Below are positions 1 through 14,959 of a stretch of 64,000 nt of DNA, one piece after another. The notes under the pieces are model-generated. The model was not told the origin of the DNA and made no database searches. It saw nothing but the letters and a program-made list of their open reading frames with translations. Where the stretch lies: assembly GCA_039881145.1 (NCBI GenBank), contig JAYKKI010000037.1, positions 19,217,001 through 19,281,000 of the forward strand, given 5' to 3'. The stretch is from Druceiella hillmani. Taxonomy: Eukaryota > Arthropoda > Insecta > Lepidoptera > Hepialidae. The position numbers and the translations under genes were made by a program. Position 1 is the first letter of the stretch. Every line of letters starts with the position of its first letter.

Positions 1-3000
1 TTATATTCCCAAAAAGTCACTTTCCGCACAGCAACTGATAACTCCCGTATACCTCCTCGTGTTGCAACGTCATTACCTTGCTAGCCAGGCAATTTATTTT
101 TGACCGCTATATATTTTGAATTAATTTTACAAATGACATACATTACAGTTGCACATATTAGCTTATATTTAGCTTATTTAATAAAGATAAACTTTGAAAT
201 GACGAATTAATGCTATATTTTTAAAAACTGATAATTTTCAAAACAAAACTTCATCTTTATTTTATGAAATACTGAAGAAAGGATTTGTTACCAAAGTTGT
301 CAAAAGGAAAATGTAAATATATGTGAAGGAGAAAGTACTTGTAATAATTCCGCTTAGATTTAGAAGAGATAATGCAAACCTTTATTTTACTTCGCAAATA
401 CGTGATGTCATTGAAAATGACCTATGAAAAAAGAAAACAAAGAATTTAGAAACAGTAGAAAGAAAGAAGCAAAGAGCTTAAAACTAGTAGAGGAGAATCT
501 GAAATACGACGAATTGTTATCTTCAATATGTATGGAGCATTACAGAAAAAAATTCTTATTTAAAACACTTTTAGAAGTTATTATTTTCAAAACGCTAATT
601 TTTTAAATTTAAATAGTTTTTGTAACAAATCACGGCTTTAATTAAATCGAGCAAAATAATTAATCTGTTAAATATCTGTAATATGCATTGAGCATTATAT
701 TTGACAAACGAGCGATGGTGAGAAATTAAGAATATTTGACATTAAGTAACATGTGCAATTCTTGTACATAACTGTAAATTCATGAATATTTCATGAATAT
801 TTATGGAAATGAAAATATCGTATACTTACATGTCGAACGATTTTTCTCCACCAAAGTTAGTTTTACCAAAAATTTCACTGAAATAATGATTCTATTTTTC
901 AAACGTATTTCAGAATGAAACGCGATGAACATTCAACAAAAATGTCTACTCTAAAATATTACAAAAGCAGAAATGAAAACACTCCCTTAATCAGTGCTCT
1001 TAAAAGTGTAGCTCGTAGGTTAAGAAAATATTATAAAAATATTTGTAGTAAAAACGTCATAAGTTTTAAGGTTTTTGCAATTTTTGTACGGTGCGGAAGT
1101 TCGTTGTTATATTCATCAAATATAATAATGCGAAAGATTTCGAAGTTCGATGTCAAGTACTGTTTTTTTCATATAATAAATTCATAAAGGAATTATTCTA
1201 TATAAATACCTAGATATACATACGTATACATATTAAAAAAAAATCATTTCTTACGGAAATATTATGTTAAAAAATAATTTGGCTTTGCTTTTAATTTTTG
1301 TAGAACGCTGAAGGTTAAAAAAGTGTTGTTACTGTATTGATGGCCTCGTATTTTTAGGTTTTAGGAAAATAATTTAATATACTAATTGCACCGTATATAT
1401 ATTTTGTGATTTATTACCGTTTGAGAATATAGTATTGCTATGTGGATGAATTGCTGATTTTTAAAAAAATGTAAATTATTTTAAAAAACATTATGTGGTA
1501 AACCCGCACTATTTAAAAAAGTTGTTGATTAGACAAACACAGAAAATTTGAGGACAAAACCTAAAAATAATTGTAGCATACGTATAAAACCTTAAAGAGT
1601 CCCAGTTAAATATTTTATACACCTTCATAATAGTGCCTATACTCATATTGTGTTTTGTAAAAATAGATAATTATTAACAGTAATTTGGCAAAAATATGCT
1701 TCATAATTAAAAACATACATTTATTAAATGACAATAAAAAATTCAGTAGTGATCGCTACTAACCTACTCGTAGTACAAACAACATATTTATGAATATTTA
1801 TTAACTTTTATTTTTCAAATTTATAGCGCAATAGAACTTAGAAATTTAGTTTCTGTATATGCAAAAACAATTTTAAATCCCAGTATTCAAACTTGTAAAA
1901 TACTTGAGAAACCTGTTTAAAATATAATAAATCCTTTTGTTGAAGCCAGATCCCAGGCAAGTAAAAAATATTTAATAAGTAACTTCTTAAAGTGAAATAA
2001 AAATAATCTTTCTATTGGTCTGTAAAAAGAAACAGAAAGGCCCATTAGATGCAATTAAAAAAATGTATACAGATCTGTTAGTTATATATAATATAAACTT
2101 GCCTAACATAGGTTACAACACATAGCCAAATCATTCATATTTGTGTTAGTTGGATATCATGCTCATTACTAAGGTACCTTTAACCGTTTGAAGCATCATC
2201 CTTTAGTCAAAAACAAATAAATCAGTAGACTATGTGAACAGGTTACTCCATTCTCGAGACGAGACGAGAGTACGAGAGTTTCCTTCCTTAGGTAAATGTT
2301 TAAGCTTGTTAGTTTTGCTACCACCAAAGTCAAGCGAGAAACATTTATTATCGATGTTTGCTTAAAGTTATATTTCTAGTAATATTATCGTAACAATTAT
2401 TGTAATACTTATGTAGTTATTTATATACAGTAAGTAGTTTTATTAAAGGCTTATTCGAAATAGAAAATTATTTTTAAAATGTATGTCTTTGTTTTCAAAA
2501 TTTTGTGTAAGAATTTTATATAAAATATAAATTTATAAAAATAAGACAGAAAATATAAGAACATGAAACTAATTAAACTGTAATAGTTCAGGAATTTTTG
2601 GAAATGAATATGACGAAAAAATTAAAAATTACGCATTTAAAAAAAAAGTCACACAAAAAAGGAAATTAAATACGGATATGATAGAAATAGATAATGAATG
2701 ATGACATAGAAAACATAGAAGTGTGCAAAAGAGTAAAAAAAGGATAAAAAGTAACTTTTAAAGGAAACACACCTACAACAATTCCCAAGATTAGAATGAA
2801 AAGTTGCGTCCCGTAACCGAACCACAAGCCACAAGTATATTTACTGTCAATTAGATACAAACAATGCAATTTTTTTTTCTAATATATCATCATACTTTTT
2901 ATCGCAATAATCACTATGATAATCTAATTGACATATGGTTATCCTTAAATAGGAATGAATATTATATTAAGATGATCGCCTTGGTAAAAACCTATATTAT

Positions 3001-3190
3001 TTTAATTCAATAAGGTACCTAAGAAATTACGTAGTGAGATTGTCATGTTAATATTTAAAAACAACTGTCGAAAAGAGGTAATTTTTTCCAATTTAAAGAA
3101 TTAACAACAAACAACAAGTTGGATGACGAAAAAAGGGATAGACTTGAATTAAATTAAGGGAAATATAAATTTAATCGCATATAGCATAAC
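1..3190. other. AT-rich sequence without recognisable genes
   Basis: I see no coding similarity, RNA gene or transposon signature here. The short open frames (for example 424-606 and 915-1187) are lysine, isoleucine and phenylalanine rich, as expected for translated AT-rich DNA, and none contains a domain I recognise. Confidence 0.6.
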
Positions 3191-3199
3191 CAATAACTT

Positions 3200-3495
3200 C
3201 GGGAACAGCCCAGTTATGAACAGATATCTAACTTTGCTTTAGCGATGACCCAGATTTCAACTTAGACGGTGTTTACATTTAGCATGGTTTCTCTTAGTTG
3301 TAGTTCGTCCTCAAGCGGTGTCGTAGAAGTAATTTACTGTTTGTTTCTGCCGAAGAAATAATCGTAGTTCATAACGTTCGTGGGAAACACCTGCTCTATG
3401 CAATAAGACCATCGTATGCTGGAGTTCATTTAGGGGTTATCCAAGAACTTTGGATAACAAGTAGGAGAAGAAATATAATTTTAATGACTACGAAG
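3200..3495 (+). other. possible first exon with short coding start and splice donor
   Basis: This stretch is less AT-rich than its surroundings. It ends with an ATG at 3484, four codons (M-T-T-K) and an immediate canonical donor GTAAGT at 3496. That is the layout expected of a 5' UTR plus the first few codons of a spliced gene. The evidence is only the start codon, the donor and the change in composition. A chance donor match in AT-rich DNA is quite possible and no protein family can be named. Confidence 0.15.
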
Positions 3496-3499
3496 GTAA

Positions 3500-6400
3500 G
3501 TAATATTAGATTTTTGTGGTGTTTCCTTTATTTATATGAGCATTTTTTTGTGGTTTTAAATTATTTAGCAGATTGATAACTCTCTGCCTGATGAGTATCA
3601 TAAGAGAATCATAATTAAGATTTTTCTAGCGTCAAACCACGTATAAACCATTTTTTCAATTATATCGCTGCATTATGTCAAACGAAAAATAATGATGGCG
3701 GCTCTTTGGCTGCAAATGTATACTTAGTTAAGTGCAGGTTATTTTTTCCTTAAGACATCTAACAATTTGGCTTTATAAGCGTCCAAGTTCTTCAAGTTCT
3801 GTAAATAATAGTTCAGTTTGCACCTTTTTATAGTATATTCCAGGTGTAATGAAATTTATCTGACATCTAAGACCCTAAGTAATTCTTGAAAACTTCTATT
3901 GACACATGTATACTCAATCAGTAATTATAAGTTTTAGAACATCCAACAAAGAAATATAAAAAAATACTTTACAGTTTATGTAGTACACGTCAAGTGATCA
4001 TTATGGAAAATATAGTAGGGCCTTTACTATTAGCTATAGCTTCAAGATTGTAAGAGTGTTAGCGACATTCTGCTTTCTGGACAGTTTAACTAAATAGGCC
4101 ACTACTTTATTGCGTTTATCCATGTACTAGGACAGCGGCAAAAGTTATGCAACTTGCATCTGTATGTAGCTCAGTTGGAGAAATTTGCAATTACGGGTTC
4201 CCTAAATAATCAGGTTCCTATTGTATGAAAAAAACTACGTCAATATCATTTATAGATATTTAGTAAAATGGCGATTGGACTAACTTGAAGGATATTTGTT
4301 AATACTTATTTCGAATTTGGTTTTTAAAGAAAGTATATAATGATCGTTATTTTGCAATTATGTTCTTTTAATTTTCAATGAATATTTTTGCCACTAAATG
4401 TTTGTATTAGTTCTTATGAGCTCTTTTAAATTCCTCTTTTTAGAACTGAGTACCTCAAACGGAAAAAGAAACTCACATAAAACCACTCAAGTGTTATTCT
4501 GTCAGTGCGTCATAACAGTTTTTCTCAAAAACCGCTTGAGCTGGAAAGTTGTGATTTGTTATATTAATAAAAAGTATTAACCCGAATATTTCAATTTATA
4601 ATTTGCAAAACTAGCATTGATTAGCCTTTCAGAGGTTCTTATTTGTTTGGAATATATAATTTTCTATCTGACAACGTGACACATTTTAATATTTACGGTT
4701 TGTTAGTCTAGAAGTCATAGAAACCGTATCTTTTATTAAATAAATTAAATTAATAAAATTCAACAACCTTTTTTATTATGAAAACATAACGGTAATTTTC
4801 CGTTGTGCTTTTAAACCGTCTGCCATTGTGCTAAAATGTCGTTAATGTGACGCAATTAATCAAAGAAAAATAATTGACAAATTTGTTCCAGACTTTACTT
4901 ATAATCTGTTGAAGATCTATAAGAGAATTAACAAGATGTGTTTATAATGCCTTTTAACAGTTGGAAAACCATTAAACAATTTAAATCGCCTTTCACTGGA
5001 ATGTGATGAAAGCCAGTCACCATATCGAAGCTCGAGTTGATTTAATGTAACCTAAATGTATTATATGATCCTCAATTAATAGTAGTGCATAACGGTCTTC
5101 CAGGGTAATCGCGTCGATTTAGTACCATACGAAGGGCAATAGTATTCGTCGTTGCATGCATTACTGACCTAATATTTTAGTTTTTTTGTAAATCATAAAA
5201 ACTCTGCTTTTGAAACCAATTTATCCTTCTCGGCCGCGTGTTGTCCATAGATCTGTACGTTTGTAATAAAACGATTCATTAAGAATATTTCTAGCTAGAT
5301 AGGCAGATTCCTTTTTGATTCCCTTTATCCATTTTACATGGTAATTAAACTTCATTACATAAGAATTCGAGTCATACTATACTAAATTAGTTACTTCCTT
5401 ACTAAATTAAAAGGGAAAGTAAGGAAATCATTCGCTTGAGCCGATTTGTATGACTAGTTTTCTTGTAGTGGATCATAAAGGAATTATTGGAACTTACAAT
5501 ATTGAAAACATATTTGATGCTTTGATATAAGTACATTTTATAAAAAACTATTTTATGCGTATGTATACAATTTTCAGGACTTATATTTTTTATACAGAAT
5601 AAACGATATATTAAATTAGACAAAAATAAATTTGAGTAATTTAAAAAATACTTTTTTAAATTTCCTAAATATATCGTAATAATTTTAAAATAGGACTTTA
5701 ATTGTTTTTCATATTATAAATGAATGTATTTTTATTAAAAGTGAAAAGAAATAATTAAATATTACTTTGGAACATTTTTACAATAGCATTGAAAAAAAGT
5801 AATTTTCTGTTAAATTAGTTTCCTCAAGTAATATCGAATAATGAAGATATTTTATGTAAATGCACTACAATAACTGTAATAATCTCTTAATTTTAAGACA
5901 TTTATGACACTAGTTTTAATGTTACGAAATATAGTACATTTTTCTAAACAAGAACAAAATTTATTTCAGTTAGTACGACCTAATTCAGTTGGACCATATT
6001 CTATTTACTATAAAACTATTTTATCATATAAACTCTTTGCTTTATACACATTCCGGGTGAATATTTAATTAAAATATTCGTATAAATTAATACTACAGTA
6101 CACTATTTGTGTTTCCATACAAATGTATTTTTACTTAAGTCTTTATTAGGCTAACTAATGAGATGAAGCTTCTTAAATAAGGATATTTTAAGTAAATCTG
6201 ATATAAAGTAGCAAACAGTGTGAAAACGTGTTTAATAGAAAAAGTAAATGGGGTATAAAAACACGATGAAAGTGAGTGCATATTGTTATAATATTCTCAA
6301 CCACGTATATCTTATAACTATATGTGCTAGCATCCATATCATTTTTGGTGTAGAACATAATAGATAGATATAAATGGGAATAATATAAATTATTTTAAAG

Positions 6401-9400
6401 AAGTCCGTGTATGGTTGTAGATATTGTAAATTCGTGTGATGGTGAGATAAAGAGGTTACATCCTTATTTTCGCGATAAAGGTTGTTAAAGATAATTCCAC
6501 ATATTGTTTTAAAGATTTTGAAAAATAGAAGAAATTCAATATTTGTTATACTTTTCGATTGCTTTCCATAAAGGAAAATTGTGAAGCACTCAATAATTCA
6601 CTGAAAATATAACAGTTATCCCGTGTCAATTTTCTCCAAATTCGTAGTATACATGTCAATGATGTTAAAATGACTGACTACAATAACTTTAGAATTACTA
6701 TATTATTAATGTAAAATAAAAAATTGTATTAATTACCTCATTATTTGTGTAAAACTATAAAACAGTAAAAAAAACTTTTAAATACACACATTTTATTTAC
6801 CTATAAAATTATTGACTGAATCAACATAGGTATATTTAAACCCTCCTGATTTGATTGCCATTTAATCTATTCACTTCTTTATAAAGAACCATTTCAGTAA
6901 GGGACTATTTTTCTATAAATTTTAAGCAAGGAGTAATACAAATTTTTAAAAACTGAAATTGTTTTTTTCAATTTGGTCGATAGATTGCACTATTTCTTAA
7001 TATATTTATGGTAAGTTAATAATTACCTGCATTTTTAAAGTATCACTCCATCATATTTTCAAAATTATTTTATCATATTTTACTTCGAATACATGTCAAA
7101 CCCATATTGGAGAAGTTTCCAAAATTGAATATTCAAACGCTACGGTAAATTAATTTAGAGAAGAAACGTGTGTGTAGTAGTAAGAGGAGCCGATATTGGA
7201 TACGAGTCGGTAAGAGACAAATAATAAATTTTTATGACAAAAACTGCAAGTACTGTTTACTTTATAACACGCATAGTAACTGAAAGAGAAAGGAAGGTAG
7301 CTTTGATTATGATTTACAATAGTGCACAAACATTGTTTTGTACTGTACTGAGGTATTCTGGCATTTGACTTTACATTATATGGCTTGTTTGATATTCGGA
7401 AAGTGTTCTTCATTAAAATATTCAATATAAAATAAGTTCAGAATTATTATTATTTGTAAAGATAAAATAACTTGTATATTTATATTTTAAACGACTTGAC
7501 AAGTCCCTTTGGTCTTCTTATTTGTCATAAACGCTAGAAGTAACCTACCTACTTGTATGATATGAAGTATGTAACATCTTTACCATTCAATTTAAATCAA
7601 ATGTAATTTTAAGTAAAGTTAAAAGTAAAAACAACGGCACTTCGTAGCACAACAAAAACAATAATATTTTTTGTAACTAGTATCTTGTTATTACATATTG
7701 CCATGATCTGTTCTGAACTACTTTCATGCGAAACAGTATCCAATTTTTGGTTTAACTGCAATGTTAATGGTGATGATGGTAAAAAAATAAATTCATATAT
7801 CTTGGTTATATCACACATTGTTTTTCAATACGAAAACGAGAAAAAGGACAGAGCGCATTTCAAGGTTTAGGAAGTCAAAAAAAACTATTGTTAAACCATT
7901 GATGTCCATTCGCCCGTCTGTAATATTTATTGTTGGTAATTTTCCATATGTGATAACTTCTAAAATATTAATGATAATGATAATGATTTGCTGTAAATAT
8001 TTTAAATTGACAAATATTTTAACATCTAAATATCACAAAGAAATCAAGCTAAACTTTTCTATGACTTGTCGTCTGGAAGGCATTAACGACATAAATTCAG
8101 TCTAAAAATCTGATAAAAATTGGATTTAAAAAAATTATAGGTTCTTTTTGCGTCTTCCACATTTTTCAAATTATGTTCTTAAGAAATTATTTCTTAGAGT
8201 TCTGAACCAGATTACGCAATGTAGGATGAATAAGATGAATTTACTGGTACAAGCCGATGTATAATCTATAAGTCCTGTAATTTTTGATGGTCATTTTTTA
8301 GGTACGTTGTCTAGCGTTTATATGTCGAAAAAAACTGGTTCTGTTAATTAGACAGTTTGTTAGTTAATCAATCTGATTGCTTACAATTAATAATAGTGTT
8401 CACCGTAGATTCCTCGAGAGCAATTTTCGATTAAATAACGACTTTATTTTTCCAACAATAGGCTAGAATTAGGTTTGTGAAACTCTGATTTTTATCTGGG
8501 CTAAGCCCTCAGCCTTTGGGTAAGAAATTTTCGTGTATAACCACTTTCTCTTTACTTGTTAATAATTGCTTTAACAAACAGAAGTTACGTTTTAACCCTT
8601 TTTAATATGATAGTATCACCAATACCACCTATTCAAATGTAAATGAGGCGCTGAGAAACAGTCTTAATACGGTTAAACTTATGTATTAAAATTTCAGGAA
8701 GATTTTTTTAAGGCGAACGCAGGAGATATTCCTGTACCGAATGGTAATAAATAGTTTAATTGTGCGGAATAATTTATCAAGCTCCCGTATTTAAAACTTT
8801 TAATGTCGAAAACTGTTACCAAACATTAATTTTGTATTAAGCCTGATGTGGCGACCTGCTGATGGGATATTGATTTCTGTATTTCAAAACTTTTCTAAAT
8901 TTATTCAGTTATATATATCGTTATTGAACTCCTTACTCAAGTAAAAGGCAGTTAGTCAAAGATCTTTAATCTTTGTACATATAATTTGTCTGAACATCCA
9001 GAACGGAGTTCGCCTCCGAGATTCTTAGTACTGCTTCCCGAACTCCCAGAATCAGATTCTTGCCATTCCTTAGTACATTATTTACTCAGACATTGCATGG
9101 CATGTATTATTAATAGCGGACCTTGCATCGCAAACTAGAGGTTATCCGTAAAATAACATATCTGTATTTGTGCTTGATTTAAATCCATTTTGTTTGGTGT
9201 TAAGAACTTAGCGTTCACATTTATTAACCAGCCATAATTCGGTAAATATATACCGTACAATAAACCATTTGAAATCTACATTTCTACAACACATACAAAC
9301 TACATTTCTAGAAAATTTTTGAACTCATGGTTAAAAACTTATTAGCCAATTCAACATTAAATTTGTTAGCTATTTAATTCCAAAGCTTACAAAAATTCGA

Positions 9401-10190
9401 CAAGTATTTATTGAAACAGGTTCCTAATTTTATTGCACCAATTACATAATATTTGTTTACTTTTATTAAGGGTCGATAATTAATTTTAATTACGAACAAA
9501 TATGACGTACGTGTGTAATCTCGCCAACGGCCTTTTAATTAACCTGTGGACCCCTCAACCTTTCGACCTTTCTCGACCCAAGTCGTATTTCGTTTGTTAA
9601 TTTGGACGTTATATTTATAATTTACATGTGTTTCTCCCTATTTCATTAACTCTCAGTGTCGTTGTTATTACAGCTTTGAGAATTTCTCTAACAGAAATGC
9701 AAATTTGTAATCAAATATATTCAGCAATATTAAAGAGTTTTATTTATGATTTCTAAAGTTTTATAACGATTTCAAGTGAAGTAGTTATTGAGCGTCTTAC
9801 TTTATAGGATTAAAGTTTAGAGATTACTTTTCATTTTATATAATTCATATCATAACAAAATATTTTCATAATGGATTATACAAAAATAATTTTATGAATT
9901 ACCCAATAATTAACAACAATTGATTTATGAAGTCAATCACTTTTCTTTAATGGGATAATTATATTATTATTATTGAACCGAAAACTTTAAATACCATAAA
10001 AGTTGAGATATTAATAATTAACTCGTGGTTTATATATAGTGGTGAGACATTTTTTATTTTAAAAAATTTGTACCGAAAAGAATAAACACATCCCTTCTAA
10101 ATTATACATTTTCATGATTAGTGAGTATGATTATTATAAGAAAAAAAGTTTTAAAGGACCATAACTTTTCCTTGGATAAACCAAAGAAAC
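3500..10190. other. long AT-rich stretch without recognised features
   Basis: No coding similarity, RNA gene or repeat is recognisable. Two patches are less AT-rich than average, around 8990-9130 and 9490-9600 (the latter with C/G-rich words such as cgccaacggcc). They could be conserved non-coding DNA or old transposon remnants; the sequence alone does not say which. Confidence 0.55.
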
Positions 10191-10254
10191 TAATTTATTT
10201 ATGGCAGTTTCAGTCTATAGATCTCGATATCTCTCTTGATATCTCAAGTCTGGC

Positions 10255-10345
10255 AGACGAACGAACTGACGAACGGACAATCAAGTGATTCTATAAGGGT
10301 TCCGTCCTTTTTCATTTTGAAGGGCGGAACGGTAAAAATGATGCA
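10255..10345. repeat. transposon-type terminal hairpin (GGTTCCGT family)
   Basis: A ten-base-pair stem (10300-10309 with 10320-10329, TTCCGTCCTT against AAGGGCGGAA, one G-T wobble) follows a run of GAACGAACTGACGAACGGAC-like words. Repeats ending in gggttccgt...acggaaccc after GACAGACGGAC-like runs are common dispersed elements in Lepidoptera and other arthropods. I recognise this as a diverged end of that kind. The element's other limit is not visible. A related half (gagggttccgtac) occurs near 44,340. Confidence 0.4.
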
Positions 10346-11448
<1,103 letters not shown>

Positions 11449-12313
11449 TTGCAGAAAATAAATATATTAAGTACTGACACTAAGTTAATCATGTAAAATT
11501 TATATTTAACTTTTTTATCATATTACGACGACCAATTTAACCATAACTATGAAAATTTGGTAATATTAACTTAGTAAACATACGATAGTTTAGAGCAGCC
11601 ACAGCATAGTTTAGAGCAGCAAATCGCCAAAGAAGATTTCGTAATATTTATCTTGATATACGTACGACAGTTTAAAATAGCGCAATAAATCGCTAAAGAA
11701 AATTTCGATATATTTAGCGCAGTATACACAAGATAGTGTATATTAGCCGCAGTAGTTTGTGAAAAAATATTTCGTTTTTATTATATTTTTATAAACTCTG
11801 TGTATATACAACAGTATCAAGTGGCCGCCATAGATCGAATAGATTGCTTACATGATTAAAAGCAATAAAAATAATTCTTTTCTATATTATGCTATTTATC
11901 CCTCTCATGTGACATTCATGCATATGTATGTACGACAGAGTGACAATTATAAAATATTTCATCTTTTACGTATCGTCTAGAAATCATATATACTTAAATT
12001 TAACAAGTATTAAAGGTACATGAAGACTGTTAAACTCGAACATCGATATTGTCGTTTTATATTTTTTGCCATCGCGTTGATATTATTTTTGCACATTGAT
12101 TTTTCTCAGCCATTAGGGAAATAATTGAATAAGACTGTATATTATTAACTAAATGATTGCCAACAAAACATACATCATACGAAAATAAATTATAGCACGT
12201 AAACACGAATATTAATAATATTTTTTTAGCTATTTAGATTTACGATTTTTAGTATTCAATGCTTATTTGAAATTGAACATGAGGTTAAAGTATGCGTTTT
12301 TGTACACAAAATG
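11449..12313. other. AT-rich spacer with short diverged duplications
   Basis: Between 11,575 and 11,760 there are loosely repeated words around a tagtttagagcagc core (copies near 11,589, 11,610 and 11,670), suggesting an old, degraded short tandem repeat. Nothing else is recognised. Confidence 0.45.
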
Positions 12314-12463
12314 AACGTTTACAGAATAAGGACATGATCATGAAATCGAAAGTAAAACATACCTTATAAAGTTAATATTTCATAGTATTTATGAGTTGTA
12401 GTGAATCGCAACTAAAGTGGTTATCGCTGTTTGCATTTGACATGAAATTGAAGGTATTTGACT

Positions 12464-12523
12464 CACCCAAAACTCGATATTATAACTGCACATAAACACC
12501 CAAAACTCGATATTATAATTGCT
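12464..12523. repeat. tandem duplication, ~33 bp unit
   Basis: The unit beginning caccc(a)aaactcgatatt occurs twice in a row, the second copy slightly shorter, inside the MITE-like element. Confidence 0.8.
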
Positions 12524-12592
12524 TCTATACCGCTAAGAAAAGGTAGTTATGGATAATATTTATTGTATTAACAAGGGATGACTCTTAGAACA

Positions 12593-12687
12593 CCGGTTTG
12601 CTTCAAACCGGTCATAATTTTATATTAAACTAAACGGAACGGTTTAGTTTAATATTAATGCGCACCCGTTACAAATAACAGGGTGTA
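12593..12687. repeat. cluster of three consecutive hairpins
   Basis: Three stem-loops follow one another: ACCGGTTTG/CAAACCGGT (12593-12613), then ATATTAAACTAAAC with its reverse complement around a six-base loop (~12622-12656), then CACCC...GGGTG (12664-12687). All lie inside the MITE-like element. The aaaccggt word recurs at about 13,530 and 16,393. Confidence 0.7.
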
Positions 12688-13594
12688 ACTCGAATGGCAC
12701 GGATTCAATTACCACATAGAACATTATTATTTACCAGTTTTTGTTATTGTTTTATATTTAATGTAAGGAAATATAATGAATGCAGATAAATAGAAATAAA
12801 TACATAATATTATGCATATCACAAGTAAAAAATAAATCTAATGCGTGAAAGTGAATAAAAATTCTAGTACAGATTAATTAATTGTTACGACGGTTGCAAT
12901 AATATAAGTACGAAACTTATAAATATTGCATGGGTTAGACAGCATACAATCGGGTAATACGATAATTGTAAATCATCGCGTATGATCTAGTACTTCGATC
13001 GGCTTGAATGTTTACATCGCGGAATTGTATTTTGAATTATCTACTTGTTGATGTCAAACGAATTTGTGCTGATGTTATTCACTACAACTCATAAATACTA
13101 TCAAATATTAACTTTATAATATATGTTTCACTTTCGATTTCATGATCATGTCCTTATTCTGAACGTTTTATGAACTGGTTGAACTGTTTTAATTTTTGTC
13201 TTTGACCTTCATATATCTCATTATCGAACCAATGTTTCAAAAATGTTAACTTAAATACAAATTTATTTTGGGTTATTCATACGCATAAATTATACATGCG
13301 TAATGAGTGTGAAAACATACAACATTCAGCTTACACCCGCCTGGGCTTGTAACGATTGTTACTCCTACGTGATATGGGTCGCACGTGGCTCATAGAAGTA
13401 AAAAAACAACCGTTCGAATATTGTTCGCCTTACGTCCATATATGAGGGTATATGGCATTAAATTGAAATTACAATTAACTTATTTGAACGAATTTTTAAC
13501 AAATTAATACCATAAGTTCATGTTTACTTCAAACCGGTTCTATTTAAAATGGTAAAATCTGTCTTTAAAAACATATCACTTAATTTTTATTCAC

Positions 13595-14945
13595 AACTAA
13601 ATGAAACTACGTGATGTAGTAATATTTCTACTTTATTTAAATTCTTAACCACGACCTAGGTTTCGTATATATAAGTATTTTAGTGGCGATTATAAATTAA
13701 TTTGATGTTATTTTATGAATTATATAATACAGATATTCAGATGTGTGTAAAAAATTATATGGATGTTATTTTTAGTAATATGTTTCTACTATAACAAGGG
13801 CATCTTCTGGTTAAAACAAAGTTATACAACTAATTATACATATCTCCCATTTTTTTGTTTTAATTTGTGATGAGTCTTAACGGGGCTTAAACAATTTGAA
13901 GTGCCCTGCAGTATCAACGTTGTTTAACTAAATTATGTCTAGAAGATATTAAGTATGGGTGATAATATTGTACTGTGTTGTTCATTTAATATATTAAGAT
14001 TGGGGTCTATTTTATGTCTCTTTAGTTTTAATCTTTCTGGGATGTTGAGTTCATTGCCTTTTGTATTTATTTGTAATATATATAGAGCATGGTTGGTATG
14101 AGGGTGATGATTATTTTGAGTAATATTTTTTCCAAAGTGAGATGTTTCTGGTTTGTTATTTCGCTAGCTAGCAATGTATTCTTTGTATCTGGTAGTAAAA
14201 TCTATTTCTGTTTGTCTTATGTATATGCTATTACAGTGGTTGCGTTAAAGTTCACAGATACCACTCTTTTTGCATTTATCCATTTTTTCTTTATTATTAA
14301 TAAGGGTTTTACCCAAGTTATTTAAAGTACTATAGGCATATGTGGTACTATTAATATTTTTATTATAAGTTAAGGGTTTTTCTGATACATTTCTTATGTA
14401 TGTAATAGATTTATAGTAAATTTTATAATTAGTTGCTATGACCGGGTATATTTCTTGGATTTGCATGTTTCGTGATTTATCCTTATACAGTTTTGTTATA
14501 AGTGATGGGTTGTAATTATTAGTTACTGTTATTTGTGATATAGTTTTTATTACTTCAGTTAAATTAAGTTTCTATTAGGTTAATTAAAGCTCTTTGAATC
14601 ATTGAATGGAAGGCTGGTAACTTATGAGACCAAGGGTGTTGTGAATGACAATTATTAAGTCGGCAAATGCATTTTTTCTAAATGTAGTAAATTTATAGCT
14701 ATTGTTTTTGCGTTCTAATGTGATATCTAAAAAGTTTAGTATATTATGGGATGCTACTTCTAAAGTGAATTTTAAATTACGTAAGTAGTTGGCAAAGTTA
14801 ACAAACTGGTCTTGTTGTCGCTATGTAACGCTCTAGCAGATGAGAAAGTCGTCTTATTATCTATACCACATTGGTCACTAGTTTACTGTTTAAGAGGCTG
14901 CTTTTTAGATTGTTCATAAATGACTCTGCTAACAGGGCTTAGAAA
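13595..14945 (-). pseudogene. Penelope-like element, decayed copy A (RT end, GIY-YIG, 3' end)
   Basis: On the minus strand this reads from the end of a Penelope-type reverse transcriptase into the GIY-YIG endonuclease and the 3' terminal region. Around 14,590-14,645 the conceptual translation contains HSQHPWSHKLPAFHSMIQ, matching the conserved Penelope post-palm motif. The open stretch 14245-14466 contains EIYPV, YYKS and NNLGKTL..NKEK, shared with copy C. Further on, around 14,185-14,230, comes YIRQTEIDFTTRYKEYI, a degraded form of the YIGQT..F..R..EH GIY-YIG motif. Several frameshifts and stops make it non-functional. The 3' end (13595-13665) shares the sequence cgaaacctaggtcgtgg with the other copies, the second half of a hammerhead motif; the first half has been lost. 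It faces copy B. Confidence 0.75.
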
Positions 14946-14959
14946 ATAAAATAATTAGC

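Larger units (their letters stand above)
12314..13167. mobile_element. MITE-like element with ~92 bp terminal inverted repeats
   Basis: The left end (12314-12406) and right end (13077-13167) are inverted copies of each other: both carry the words catgatcatg, ctttcgattt, taactttata and the reverse complements of agttgtagtgaat, with a few mismatches and small gaps. The interior has no coding potential but is rich in small hairpins (12593-12687) and one tandem duplication (12464-12523). Size (~850 bp) and layout fit a non-autonomous DNA transposon or foldback element. No clear target-site duplication was seen, so the exact ends and superfamily are uncertain. Confidence 0.55.

Noticed and set aside
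424..1187. Two open frames of 60 and 90 codons near the window start
   Set aside because: Composition is that of translated AT-rich DNA and no domain is recognised.
3586..3605. ctgatgagtatcataag as a second hammerhead core
   Set aside because: No GAAAC follows at the needed distance and no stem I or III pairs. The same applies to tctgatgag near 18,565.
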